Source: Diphasiastrum complanatum
Taxonomy: Eukaryota > Streptophyta > Lycopodiopsida > Lycopodiales > Lycopodiaceae
Direction of reading: 5' to 3'
DNA length: 64,000 nucleotides
NCBI GenBank assembly: GCA_029204225.1
Contig: CM055095.1
Span: forward strand, 33,393,803 to 33,457,802
Shown here: positions 1 through 11,255 of the stretch, one piece after another
How positions within the stretch are numbered: the first letter of the stretch is position 1
Layout: each line of letters opens with the position of its first letter
Notes under the pieces: model-generated
Databases searched by the model: none
The model's input: the letters and a program-made list of their open reading frames with translations, nothing else
Told to the model about the DNA's origin: nothing
Made by a program: the position numbers and the translations under genes

Positions 1-1490
1 GAAATGACAAAATTTATGAGCACAACTGAGAACTTTTTCACACGTGTGAACCAACTGCAAGTAAAAGGATCAAGGAAATGAATGTTTGCACACTAAACTA
101 GCTTCTATTCCAAAAACAAAGAGATGGAAAACATTGGCAAGCTAGTTAGCACAAATCGGACATATGAAATTACTTCAAGGAGTTCAAAGCTTTAGGCTTC
201 CAACGATCTTGCAAGAAGATGAAGATAGCACCCACATGAAATAGAGCATGAGGATCAAGTCCAAGAGGAGGATCATGATTGTGAACCCCACCCATTCAAG
301 AACCAAGGGGGAGGTATTTGTTGATTGGTGCTAGGAAGGAAAACTCGTAGGAAGTAAGAGACTATATCAAGACACTCCTTGGGATACCTACTCGCCAAGA
401 ATTGTGTCGCCTTAGTTGAAGGTACCAAAGTGATAGGAAACCATTTTGAAGGATGAGAGAATGAATCTACCAAGATCGAGTTTTCAAGGTGAAGGAAGAA
501 GGTCAACAAGAGAGAAGAAAGCTCTCGATTTCTACCATGCAAGTTATGCCCTTATGAGTGATATCAAAGTGTCATGAGCCAAAAATCTATGAAGAAATCA
601 AGGATTTCAAAAAATGACAAGGGAATGTGGAGGATGAGATGGACTCAATACTAGACATGGTATGTGGGATCTAGTTGATCTTCTAGTTGGAAAGAAACCC
701 ATTAGTAACAAATGGGTATACATAACTAAGTTTCATGCTAATGGATCAAATGCAAGACATAGAGCTTATGAGCAAAAAAAGGGTATTGACTTTGACAAGA
801 CATTTGCTCTTGTGGTTAAGTGGACTGATTTACACTTGATGATCACATTAGCTTTATTTTTGGTTGAAATATCCATCAAATGGACGTGAAGTCAACTTTT
901 TTGAATGGCGATCTAGAAGAAGAAGAAGTCTATATGCTCCAACCACAAGGGTTTACTGTGAAAGGCCACAAAGACAAAGTGTGCAGGTTGTGGAAAGCAC
1001 TGTATGGTCTAAAACAAGCACCGCAAGTATGGTGTGGTCGCAGTTATTTTCTATTTAATGGTTTTGTGAACAAACTTTGATCGTAAAAGTTTATGTGCTT
1101 ACTAGTGATGATAATGTTGCATTGGTTGTGTTGTATATTGATAATATCATCATCATAGAAAAGAATGGGAACTTAATAAAGTCTATCAAGTCTAGTTTGC
1201 ATGAGCATTTTGAGATGACTGATATGAATCTAATGCATAATTGAAGCATGGCAAAATGTAGACAATATCAAGATTATGCAAGCAAAATACGCTCGTGAAA
1301 TTTTACAAGATTTCATATGTCTAATTGTAAGCCATTGACTTTGCCTAGTGAAGTTAGTAAGAAAATATCCTGCTTGGATCCATGAGAGTGGTCTAGTTGA
1401 TTACAAGTACATTATATGACCAACTTATTAGCAGTCCAATTTTGTGATTGTCAACTAGATGAGTATCAAAACTGATCTTTGTTCTCTTGA
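1..1490 (+). pseudogene. Decayed Ty1/copia fragment (gag scrap plus reverse transcriptase)
   Basis: About 1-130 reads as a copia gag scrap (TENFFTRVNQLQVKG). From about 610 the frames follow a copia reverse transcriptase: MWDLVDL and KPISNKWVY near 660-720, FLNGDLEEE near 895-930, [11 protein letters not shown] near 1000-1030, then a YIDN version of the YVDD active site near 1135 and CKPLTLPSE near 1330. The pieces lie in different frames, with stops and a TGA after an SIKSSLHEHFEMTD segment. Bases 130-610 hold no readable domain, so an internal deletion is likely. No LTR is visible here. The family assignment is firm; the coordinates are approximate. Confidence 0.75.
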
Positions 1491-2894
1491 GTCCTTTCCA
1501 ATCCTCAATAAGCACACAATCAACATTACTCATGCAAGACTCCGTCTTAATGAACAAATCATAAAAGGTAGAAGACTCCTCCTCTTGACTATCTTGCTTA
1601 TCAAGCACCTCAATTCTATCCAACATAGAATCACTTGATCTACTCTTTTAAGGGACAATAATTTATGCCTCCCTTGACATTTATACAAATGCTAAAATTC
1701 TGAAACACTTCAAATGAGAAATTAGAACTCATCAAATAGTTTTAGGCCTCAAAATAGTCAAGTTGCAATTTACTAGCACAATACATTCATAATAGACTTC
1801 CAGAATATATGTGTGTGGTTAATCAAGTACATGAGATTGTTTGGCTCAAAGCCTTTTGTATACATCTTGGCAAAGAACGATTATAGCTATATTTTATGAA
1901 TAGCTCCTCTCCAGATTTAATTGTTCTAATCGCACATACCATCACCTATGTACACTTTACATTTTTTGAGAAATACTTTTCTTGTCCATTTGTGCGTCCT
2001 TCAAAATCACAATTGGTTTATGAAGGGTGGCCTATAGAAATAATGATAGATGTTGCGATGTTGCCATATACATCTGGATGTCCATCAATGTACATATGAT
2101 TTGCCTTTGTAACTATCTTTCCTTGCATGCGCCTTTCTTCGAATGAACATACATTAGCATTCAAACCATATGTTTGCATCTTCCATTGGTGACAACACAA
2201 AGCATGCACTTACCCCAAATGTATTGGGGTCCTCTATATTGCATTAATGTGATGACACTATTCAAGGGAACTTCGATGCTCATCAATGAAAATAACCCCA
2301 ATCTAGTATTTTGAAAACTCTCACAAGGTTTAATTATGTACATATGGCCCCAGTATGAAAATGGTGCCCTATGTAATAGTAATGATACTATAGAAGACTA
2401 ACAAGAATATCTATTTCTATCAAAGGGTTTCACTAATGCTTGTAATTTAGTTGAAAGTTTAGACTCAAACAAGGAATAATAAACATTTTTAAACCAAATA
2501 TTGATAGTACGCAATATTTAAAAAACAATTTCATAACGTGTCAAGATGCATCCAAGTCTTGTTCTTTTTTTTTTCAGAGGAGTAAGGGACATAGAAAGAC
2601 CAATAAAATGACAAAGTTTACTAGTGGTATGAATAGAATCAATGTGTGGATTGATGGTATGGTCAATAGAATCTATTAAGTGTGTGGTTGGATGGTCAAT
2701 AGATTATGTATTTAGTGTGGCTAAAAGGATATCACTGACCACTATATGAGGTCTAAAGTCTTCAAGGTGAATTGTGGAGGAGTGAACAAGATTAATGTGG
2801 GGTCCAAAAGTATCCACATGAGGTGTATATTGACTAGTGACATCATGAATAGCATTATCATTAGCTAGAGCATCATTGATGCCAAGAAAGATCC
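1491..2894. other. Gene-free stretch
   Basis: AT-rich sequence with short open frames on both strands but no domain I can defend. On the minus strand near 2020-2130 there is a faint, stop-broken resemblance to a copia RNase H segment (HMYIDGH), too weak to call. No tRNA, microsatellite or LTR end was seen. Confidence 0.4.
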
Positions 2895-3065
2895 AAAATC
2901 GATGGCTCTGACTTCGACATGGAAGGCAAGACTCATAGCCAAAGGCCCTACTCACAAGTACCAAGAATCGATTATACAGAGACCTTTAGTCCTATTGTAA
3001 AACTTGCATCGATTCAACCTTGTTGGCAGTTGCAGTCTCTATGCACTCTTTTTTCAGTCTATATG
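2895..3065 (+). pseudogene. Small copia reverse-transcriptase scrap
   Basis: A short frame reads ARLIAKG near 2925, then after a frame change IDYTETFSPIVKLASI near 2968-3015. This is the conserved copia RT block just upstream of the catalytic region. Nothing else of the element is recognisable on either side. It shows that the 2.9-3.1 kb segment is retrotransposon debris. Confidence 0.7.
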
Positions 3066-3534
3066 ATTCTCACACAAACCTAATGCCAAGAATTTGTTTT
3101 TTCTGTCATTGTTAAGCACCTTCAAACATGGAATCATCTTGTGACAACTAATGCACAAAGATCAGTGAACTAAATGTGCATGTGCCAACTAATACACAAA
3201 GATTATGGACAAAATGTGCATTTGCCAACTATTTCGATCTAAATCTAAATTTAAGCAAAAAAGCTCATACTTCAACATTACATCATGGAAGGCCCATATG
3301 TCCCTCAGGCCTTGTACCTTTACCTTGGTACAACGGTGCCCTTGGGTAGTCGCCTCCCATGGTGGAAAGCAAGGTTTTCCAACTCGTAATGGCAAGTGCT
3401 TAGATTTTCGTTGTATTATAGAGGCACCGTCAAAAGCAACCTTCAGAAGCATCACAATGTTCATGTAAATTTAGAACCAGAATTTTTTGTGAGCATTTTT
3501 GTCGTAGGTTTCAAGTGGACAGAGTTATTGTAAA

Positions 3535-3662
3535 ATGCGCATGGGGGCAGCCAATGACGGGGGTTGCCACATAGCAGCATGCACATTTCGGGTGAAATGT
3601 GGAATGTGCATGCTGCTATGCAGTATATGCAATAGCTTGTCATTGGTTGTCCACATGCATGT
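3535..3662. repeat. 128-bp foldback (long imperfect palindrome)
   Basis: CATAGCAGCATGCACATT at 3570-3587 pairs perfectly with 3603-3620 around a 15-base loop. Outer arms CCAATGAC (3551-3558) and GTCATTGG (3639-3646) extend the pairing with mismatches to about 3535/3662. A second short hairpin, CACATTTC/GAAATGTG, sits at its centre. It could be a foldback MITE or a hairpin-RNA locus. No target duplication is evident. Confidence 0.7.
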
Positions 3663-4245
3663 TCCATAAAAAAAAAAATTGATTTTTTTTTTTTTGTGTG
3701 AAAAATGGGAAGACTAAAAAATATTTGAAAAGAAAAACCAGCAATTTGCATTAAACGCGGAAAAAAAATCGTGAATCTCCCACCCTGGGGCAATGTGCCC
3801 TACCCCCCTCCCCCCCACCCACAAAAGACACACAAGAACTTCAAAGGGGCATAAGTATATAGTATTACTCTTGAGCCAATGTATGTTCACCATGTGGCCA
3901 CACATGCCTACAATGTATAGGGTGAGAATTGTAAGTCTTTAGTTGTGACATTAAGCAATGCATTGTGTGATTTTGAGTGGAGAGAGAAGGTATGGTGACA
4001 TGGAGAGGTAGAAGAGAATAATTTAAAAATATTTTTTGCTAGTTCCAGAGGTTGAAAAAGTCAACCTCCGAAGGCAGGCCAGCCTCTAGAGGCATATCTT
4101 TTGCCATCTAGTAGAAACATGCCCAATCCGATGATGACACATAGGTGATGATGACACATAGGTCGGAGGTAGCACTATACCTCCCAAATGTGGCTTGGCC
4201 CCACATTTATGGAGGATGCCACTATAGGCAAGGTAGCACCCTTAT

Positions 4246-4248
<3 letters not shown>
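3663..4248. other. Upstream region of the methylesterase-like gene
   Basis: No gene seen. The stretch contains A/T homopolymers (3668-3700), a C-rich run near 3805-3820, and a 17-bp unit (gatgatgacacataggt) repeated twice in tandem at about 4131-4163. This is presumably distal promoter or intergenic sequence. Confidence 0.4.

Positions 4249-4297
<49 letters not shown>
4249..4297 (+). repeat. (GA)n microsatellite in the methylesterase promoter/5' UTR
   Basis: About 24 uninterrupted GA units end 105 bases before the ATG at 4403. GA/CT tracts just upstream of plant start codons commonly lie in core promoters or 5' UTRs and can bind GAGA-binding (BBR/BPC) proteins. Whether this one is transcribed is unknown. 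Confidence 0.85.
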
Positions 4298-4300
<3 letters not shown>

Positions 4301-4352
4301 CTTCCATCTCCTCCATATTATTGTAGATAGAGCCTGTCCTCAGAATTGGAGA

Positions 4353-4432
4353 GGAAGGCAACGAGAAATATCATTTTGTGAGCTGATTACCGAGGATCGG
4401 CCATGGAAGGCAACAAGAGATATCATTTTGTG
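4353..4432 (+). repeat. 28-bp direct duplication of the start-codon region
   Basis: The bases just after the ATG (4405-4432) recur at 4353-4380 with two substitutions, offset by 52 bp. The upstream copy has GAG in place of ATG, so it does not provide a second start. It lies between the GA tract and the true start, in the likely 5' UTR. Confidence 0.85.
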
Positions 4433-5158
4433 CTTGTGCATGGTCTATCTCACGGTGCATGGTGTTGGTACAAGACGATCGATCTGCTGGAGAAAGCTGG
4501 GCACAAAGCTACAGCCATTGACCTTGCAGCATGCGGTCTGCATCCTGCCGATCTCACAAGAATCACCTCTTTTAAGCAGTACAACCAACCGCTCATCGAT
4601 GTATTGGCTTCTCTTGAACCTTCAGAAAAGGTATCATGTACAATATACACCATCTAAAGCCATTTTTCTCAAAACAAGAAACATAGGATGTTCTAGTAGT
4701 CATGAGTAATTGCAGCACTCTACATATCTCACAGGTAATACTAGTGGGGCACAGCATGGGAGGAGTCAGCTTGATTGATGCAGCTGGAAGATTTCCAAAT
4801 AAAATAGCAGTTGCAGTATATGTATCTGCGATGATGCTATTTGGTGGATTCAGAATATCAGAGTACTTGCAAATGGTAGGCAAAGTACTAATGTTTTTAC
4901 TTGTTGCCTGATCATCGACATCCGAAACTGGAGCATGAGCTGACAGAACGTGAATTTTTTTGGAAATACACTTCCTAATAGTGCTTAATTCAGGCTGAGA
5001 TCACTATTTTCTAAGAATGCACTTATTACAGTTAGAGGACGACGCAAAAATCACGACCGAGATGGTGTATGGCGAAGATCCCGAGAATCCACTAGTTGGG
5101 ATGAAGTTTATAGATGATCTTGTACCCAAACATTTATACAATCTGTGTCCTTCTCAGG

Positions 5159-5230
<72 letters not shown>

Positions 5231-5578
5231 GTCTTTCTCTCTCTCTCTATTTTATTTGGTTTCTACCAGCACAAAGTCGTGAATGATGATGGAACTGAAC
5301 AGGACATTGTGCTAAGTGGACTCCTTCGGAGACCATTTCCTTCCTGCTGCTTAAAGGCCGAGATCAAGCATTCAGTGGAGGTAATTGAGTCCGTCCCCAG
5401 AGTATTTGTGAAGCTCGAGAAAGACAATGCCATTCTCGTCTCCATTCAAGATGCAATGATCCGCAAACATCCTCCTGCCCAAGTTTTGAGTTTGATCACA
5501 GATCACAGTCCTTTCTTTTCCTCACCTAAGGAGCTTAACGACTTACTTTTACAAATCGCCGAAACCTATAATTCCTGA
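4403..5578 (+). CDS. Methylesterase-like alpha/beta-hydrolase (SABP2/MES family), 4 exons
   Basis: Predicted exons are 4403-4630, 4735-4875, 5032-5157 and 5270-5578. All introns are GT-AG and phase 0, giving 267 aa, close to the family's usual size of about 260. The N-terminus has the oxyanion-region motif HFVLVHGLSHGAWCW. Exon 2 opens with VILVGHSMGG, placing the nucleophile Ser at residue 83. Exon 4 carries the acid (EKDNA, Asp217) and the His (TDHSPFF, His244), so the Ser-Asp-His triad is complete. The family hydrolyses methyl esters of plant hormones such as salicylate, jasmonate and IAA, or acts as hydroxynitrile lyase or methylesterase on alkaloids. The substrate cannot be read from sequence. 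There is no signal peptide, so it is probably cytosolic. An alternative in-frame acceptor at 5302 would remove 11 residues and align better with the family around CPSQ/DIVL. No stop or frameshift was seen, so the gene looks functional. Confidence 0.9.
5158..5269 (+). repeat. Intron 3 made almost entirely of (TC)n
   Basis: The 112-base intron is a pyrimidine microsatellite from about 5161 to 5250 followed by a short T-rich stretch and ctaccag. The 5' splice site (cag/gtctctc) abuts the repeat directly, so the tract doubles as an oversized polypyrimidine tract and leaves little room for a branch point. Confidence 0.8.
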
Positions 5579-6689
5579 AAACGTTTGCTCATTATTGTCT
5601 CAGAACGTGTTACAGCTACAGCAGCATCTGAGAGAATTCGAATGCAGCGAAGATATAGAATGCATCATCAACAGAGTAAATCAAAAGAGCCTCAGAAACT
5701 GAATGGCTGTAGAATTTGTGATCAGGGTCTACTTTCCGTACCATCTTGCTCCAAATTCCAGTTGTAATTTCACAGCTTATGTTTTTTGATCGAAGAAATA
5801 GATTATCTAAGGAATGGCTATGACATTGGTAGTAGATTTTCTCTAAGATCCTGCATTGTTAGAAGGTTGTGGAATAGAAGTGATAAATTGAAAAAAAGTT
5901 TAGACTAGAATATTTCATCTTAGTTGGTTTCTTAGAACTACCACCATGAAATAAAGAAGAATTGGGCTTCAAGTATCATGTGTATATCCAAGAGGGTTTT
6001 CAGTGAGTTAGCTTGATGTCCAAAGTTTCTTTGGTCCTAGGTATCTTTATATTATTTTTAGTTATTAATCTAGATTGCAATTTGCCATGAGGTGTATATA
6101 TAAAGGGGTTATTTAAAAAAATTATTGACGTCCACTTTTCAGATATTTTTTTTGCCTCAAACCATCTTTATATATATGAAATTGGTCATCGTAATTTTGA
6201 TAATGTTTACAGATATTAATGTTTCTATATATTTAAGATCCTTATAAAAAGTGTCTAATGGTTTGTAAATAAAAAAGGCTTGACATTTGAGAAATGTTTA
6301 TGAGATGGAATTGGCTTCAACTATATTGAATATAGGAAAGTAGTGTCTTCACATCATCAAGCCAACATCATGAGATTGCACTAGTGGTCCACAAGTGTGC
6401 CACATTGGCAGTTGTTTTGGTCTTTTCTATCATTAGTTACATTATAGTTCATATTGGTCATTTTAGCATACTTGAAATGTACTCTAATTTACTAAATGGC
6501 CCCAAGGAGGCCTAAAGTGCCAAGTATTGTGATTAATGTGGACCAAATTCGGGTATGATTGAATTCTATGCCCTCTCTTGAAAGGGGCTTGAGCGGTTTG
6601 CCTACAAGCCTTGGCCTCTTCGTATCTCGAAATTCACTTTTGCATTTCTTTGCTATTACGAATTCAAAACTTGTTCACCTTCTCCCTAA
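5579..6689. other. 3' region of the methylesterase gene and intergenic DNA
   Basis: Bases 5579 to about 5960 are the likely 3' UTR, with an AATAAA at about 5951. The 60-codon frame at 5585-5767 has no recognisable domain and is most likely untranslated. From 5970 to 6690 the sequence is AT-rich without recognisable genes. Confidence 0.5.
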
Positions 6690-8000
6690 ATGACCCACTC
6701 ATTCTCATGATCGCTCCTTTTCCTTGAGGAACCTCTCCCGGACAACACGCTCATCATCCTTATTATCCCAGAGATGAGGAATTAAAAGATCGCTATGAGC
6801 AAGGAACTCCATGATATAAACCATGGATTCTTGCAATAGCCATCCTTCCACCATGTTACCCTCAAGCCTTGCTCTTTGTCTTATGAAGCCTTCCAATGTT
6901 TCCATGAATCGTTCCAAGGAAAACATCCATCGGCTATCCTCAAAACAACACCTTATACGTTGATTGTAGGACAACTTTACAAGCAAGGATTAGATGGAAT
7001 TATCCGACGATGTCTTACTGAAGGTGAAACAATGTCAAGGATACCCACACCTACATAAAGGCCTATAATGTTCGTCAAAAGACAAAAAGTTTTCAAAAAA
7101 CCGACTTATAAGCCTTTACACCCTGTCACGACTGATCAAGCCTTCCAAAAATGAAAAATTGATTATGTTGGACCAATTACTCCTATTGCTAGGAACACTC
7201 AAGCCAGATATATCATAATAGCTATGGACTACTGCACCAAATGGCCTGAAGCTAGAGTTGTTCGCAATGTTGACGCTCGTTCTATCGCAAAATTTCTTTA
7301 TGAACAGGCTATTGTTCGCTTCGGATGTCCTCTAGAACTTATCAATGATAGGGGTAAACATCTCCTTAACTCTGTCATAGCAAATCTACTTTCGAAATTC
7401 TATGTGGTACATCGCAAAAGTTCCCCGTATTATCCCAGGCGGAATCTACAAACAAAATCTTAGTTGGTGTTCTTACCAAAATTGTCGAGTCCAGCCGATC
7501 TGATTGGAAACTAAAACTTCACGTCGCTCTCTAGGCATATCACACTACCCCCAAGAGAGCTACAAGTTTAACTCCTTTCCAACTAGTATATGGCCAGGAA
7601 GCTATCATGCCTATGGAATTTCATATTCCATCCCTACGAGTAGCATATAATCTAGAGCTAGATGATCGATAGATTCTAGCTAATGGATTATTCCATCTAG
7701 AACAACTTTGTGAAACATGATGGATCAGCATCCATGCTCAACAAGTCCACAAACGTCAATAGAAGGCATGGCATAATCGATCATTAAAACTCAAAGAGTT
7801 CCAGATCGGAGACAAGGTCCTTTTATACCAAACCAAAACTTTTAAGGGCAAACTGAGATTTCCTGGACAAGGACCTTATGTAATTCAAAAGATATTTGCC
7901 TTTAGATATGTACAACTCCAAACCTACAAGGCGATACTTTAGACACTGTGGTCAATGGAAGCAGACTCAAAAAGTACAACGAACCCTGTTTTTATCTTGA
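6690..8000 (+). pseudogene. Decayed Ty3/gypsy pol end (RNase H-integrase linker and integrase)
   Basis: Near 6950-7030 a linker reads YTLIVGQLYKQGLDGIIRRC, typical of the gypsy stretch before the integrase zinc finger. The integrase core follows: YVGPI near 7165, MDYCTKWPEA at 7224, RFGCPLELINDRGKH near 7318-7355, and a degraded YYP near 7428. The C-terminal part is broken into frames and ends with VVNGSRLKKYNEP near 7945-7985. The zinc finger is not readable, and many stops rule out function. The order and orientation fit the 3' half of one element whose LTR would begin soon after 8000. Confidence 0.75.
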
Positions 8001-9022
8001 TATGTACTAAGTTGTTTTATTTTCTAATTTTTATTCATTTATTCATGTTTACTGCCTATTGGCCATTTTGACAATTGTTTGGTATATTTCTTTGTTTTGA
8101 ATATCAAGATATCATCAGATCAGGAATACAATCTGTCTTTTTCTATGCAACCACAAGATTCATCATTTTTCTGAAGTTTTGATGCACAATCATATCAGAT
8201 AGAATTCGCCTAGACCCATTTTCATTGTGTACGATTCATTTATCACCTTCGCAAATTTCAGTACAAAATCATACCTCTCATAAATAGAAAAAAATAATTT
8301 TTTCTCATCACATCCTCATTGACAGAATTCGGTGCTAATTCGCTGAACCTCAGAAAATAATGCACGACTTTTCTGATCCATCTGTGAATTCTGATCATGA
8401 CCTTTTTTTATACTCTCAGACAATTCCACCCATTTTTGTACAAAAAATCACTTATAGGAACTTGCAAGACCCTCAAAATTAGGCCTCGGAATTTGTGAAC
8501 CTCATTGAGAAATCGTAGGCACTGAGGGCGATTATTGGGTGAATTTGCAATTTCCTGACAAAAAACTCTATATATAAGCCTCTCCTATTTCTCCTGCGAG
8601 TAACCTGAAAATTTCCAAAATCTCAAAACCTTCTAGAGCTATTACTCTATTGCTATCATGGCCTCCAGAGACCCCTCACTCTCACTCAATCGCTGTAAAG
8701 CCTCCAAACCTTATTCTTGCAATAATTCTCAATCTGCATCAAGTATTATTCTGTGGCGCTCACCTTGGCCAAGGATATTTTCACTAATCTTGGCTTTAAT
8801 CTCACGTATTTTACTAATTAGCATAATGAGAGCTTGGTCCGAACGACCTATTCCACTTATTTCGAGGAGTTTCATTCTTTCCGGATAACCTCGAAGAATG
8901 GCAGCTATATTATCATCGACATCTCCCTAGAACATCTACAATCCATTGGCTTTCCTAACCTGGACAAGACGATTCATGGCAAAGGTACCAGCTATGATTC
9001 AAAATACTTCACGCTACTGATT
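8001..9022 (+). other. Putative gypsy 3' region/LTR with TATA box and short unknown frames
   Basis: This follows the gypsy integrase end directly. A TATA-like TATATATAA lies near 8568-8576, and an ATG at 8658 opens a 76-codon frame. A second frame (8834-9028, containing GSYIIIDISLEHLQSIGFP) probably continues it after a frameshift. I do not recognise the protein. It could be the 5' end of a gag-like or extra ORF, or LTR sequence. The stretch stops abruptly where the copia A LTR begins at about 9023. Confidence 0.4.
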
Positions 9023-9561
9023 GAATGAGTCTGAGAGTCTCCTCAGTGTGAGTTTTTTTACAACGAGTAATGCACATGTATTTATATTGCTACAGGACAG
9101 GCCTTTTGGCCTTTTAATTTTGTAACAGTAGATCTAACCGTTTACGATGGTTGATATTCAAATAGACGCTCTGTTTCTAGGGCCAATGTAATTTTTGTTC
9201 CCAAATATTTCGCGATAGTCTGTCTCTTTGTCACAGCTTCGTGTTTTGCGAATTGTTTTCGACACTTGTCTCTTCGCGACATTTTCGTCTTTCATGAATT
9301 GTTTGCGACAAATGACAAATTTGAGCTTAAAGAAGAATCCAGAATAATTCGCGAATTGTTCGCGACAGTTTGCGACAGGTGAGTTTTGAACAAGAAACAT
9401 AATGTTTCATGACAAAATTCTGGTCGCAGATCTTTCGAGCTTCAACAAGAAACCACGAGCTTCTAGAATTGTTTTGAGTTCGCATTCATTTCTCATCCTT
9501 TGTCAAGTAAACTACGCACTTTGTTAGTAGAATCGAGATCTGTCTGATCAGGTGTTCTACA
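9023..9561 (-). repeat. Copia A 3' LTR, truncated
   Basis: Matches 14434-14980 closely, beginning at the shared attgaatgagtctgagag and ending ...gttctaca before the purine-rich complement gctccctctcaaag. The first ~280 bp present in the 14156 copy are missing. It contains several TTCGCGA-type motifs, including a perfect TTCGCGAA at 9348-9355. Confidence 0.85.
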
Positions 9562-9599
9562 GCTCCCTCTCAAAGTGGGTAGTTGGATTAACCCCAATC

Positions 9600-11219
9600 T
9601 TCTTTGCTACTTCTCGAACAAAGGTTTACTGAGTGGCTTCATAAAGATACCAACTATCATTTCTTCTATAGGCATGAAGATTGTCTTCAGTATCTTCTTC
9701 TCGACTAAGTCCTGAATTACATGATACTTGATAGCTATGTGCTTCATTTTTGAATGAAATACAGGATCTTTTGTAAGATAGATTGCTAAAGTGTTATCCA
9801 TTAACAAAACATAAGATTCAGAAATAGATTCATCAAATCCTTCCAACATCTGTTTGATCCAGATCAACTCATTTGCCATCTTGGTTGCTGCTACATATTC
9901 CACTTCACAGGAAGATTGAGCTACTGTTGTTTGCTTCTTGCTTATCCAGAGTATGGATGCGCCAGATACTAGAGTACAACCTCCTGAAATACTTTTGCTA
10001 TCATCCTTCATGGATGCCCAGCTTGCATCACTATAAGATTCGATGTGAAATCCAGCTTCCTTCGAATAACGCAGTCCATAGACTTTCGTTTCCTGGAGAT
10101 ATTGAGTACTCTTTTTGCTAACTTCCAATGCAATGATTCTGGATCCTGATTAAATTGGCTTAGCCTGTTACAAATTCTATATTAGGTCTGGTGTTGTCTG
10201 CAAGATATAACAATGATCCAATCAGCCTATGATAGGGTGTTTTGGCCATTCGCTTCTCTTCCTCGAGAGTCTGCGGACAATCTGCCTTGCTCAGTATTGT
10301 TTCAGGTATCATGGGAGTATGCACACTTTTGCATTCAAGCATGTTGAAGTTTTCAATGATCTTTTGAGTGTACTTTTGTTGGTGAAGATACAACTTACCA
10401 CCTTCAAAGTCTCTTTGGATCTGCAAGCCTAGATAAATTTTTGCTTCTCCTAGGTCAGCGATCTCAAATATTTCAAAAATGTCTCTTTTGACATCTGAAA
10501 TTAACTTATCTCTTCTTGAGAAGATAAGTGTGTCATCAACATAGACAGCTAGAATGATTATTTCATTTTGGACATGCTTGATATAGACATTTGATTAAGC
10601 AAATAGAGGTTTGAAGCCTAAGGAACATAGTGCTTCATCCTTCTTTCTATACCATTGTCTTGCTACTTGTTTCAGACCATAAATGCTTTTATTCATGTGA
10701 CATCCATATTTTGGATATTCTTGGCCTACAAAACCAAGTGGTTGGTCCACAAATAAGTCTTCTTCCAATTTTGCGTGCAAGAAAGCAGTTTTCTCATCCA
10801 CAATACTGCATACACGAATAACAAGTGAATTGATGTATGTTCGGCTACTGGTGAGAAAGTGTCAGTGTAGTCGATTACATACTTCTGTAAAGATTCTTTA
10901 GCAACCAACCTTGCTTTGTATCTGATGTTCTCTCTATCAGGACTATTTTGATCTTGTAGATCCACTTGCATTTGACTAGTTTTCTACCATCAGGTATTGG
11001 TGCAAGTGTCCATACATTGTTCTTATACATGGGTGACATTTCATCCTTCATTGCCTGAATCCAGTGATCTTTATCTGGTCCATCAACAACTTTCTCGAAT
11101 GTTTGAGGTTCGTCAGAGAAACCACAAAATTTGATGGCTGTATTAAAAACATCCTGACTATATCTTTCTAGTGGTTTTTGTTGTCTATCAGATCTTCTCA
11201 CAGGTGGTTTCGAGTTCAA
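9600..11219 (-). pseudogene. Copia A reverse transcriptase and RNase H
   Basis: RT blocks: KLVKCKWIYKIK near 10985, a TAFLHAKLEEDLF region near 10770-10800, SIYGLKQVARQWY near 10650-10690, and an intact YVDD near 10530-10545 (LAVYVDDTLIFS). RNase H (9607-10128) shows SYSDASWAS, SSCEVEYVAA and LMDNTLAIYL with the catalytic acids present, then the family tail KPLSKPLFEK. Frames shift at about 10870, 10590 and 10150, so no polyprotein can be made. The neighbouring integrase ends with an acidic linker at about 11260. Confidence 0.85.
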
Positions 11220-11255
11220 TTCTACAGTTTTAGGTACAACCTTTTCTATTGGAAT

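Noticed and set aside
2018-2343. Possible ancient copia RNase H on the minus strand
   Set aside because: Only a few loosely matching residues in broken frames; not better than chance.
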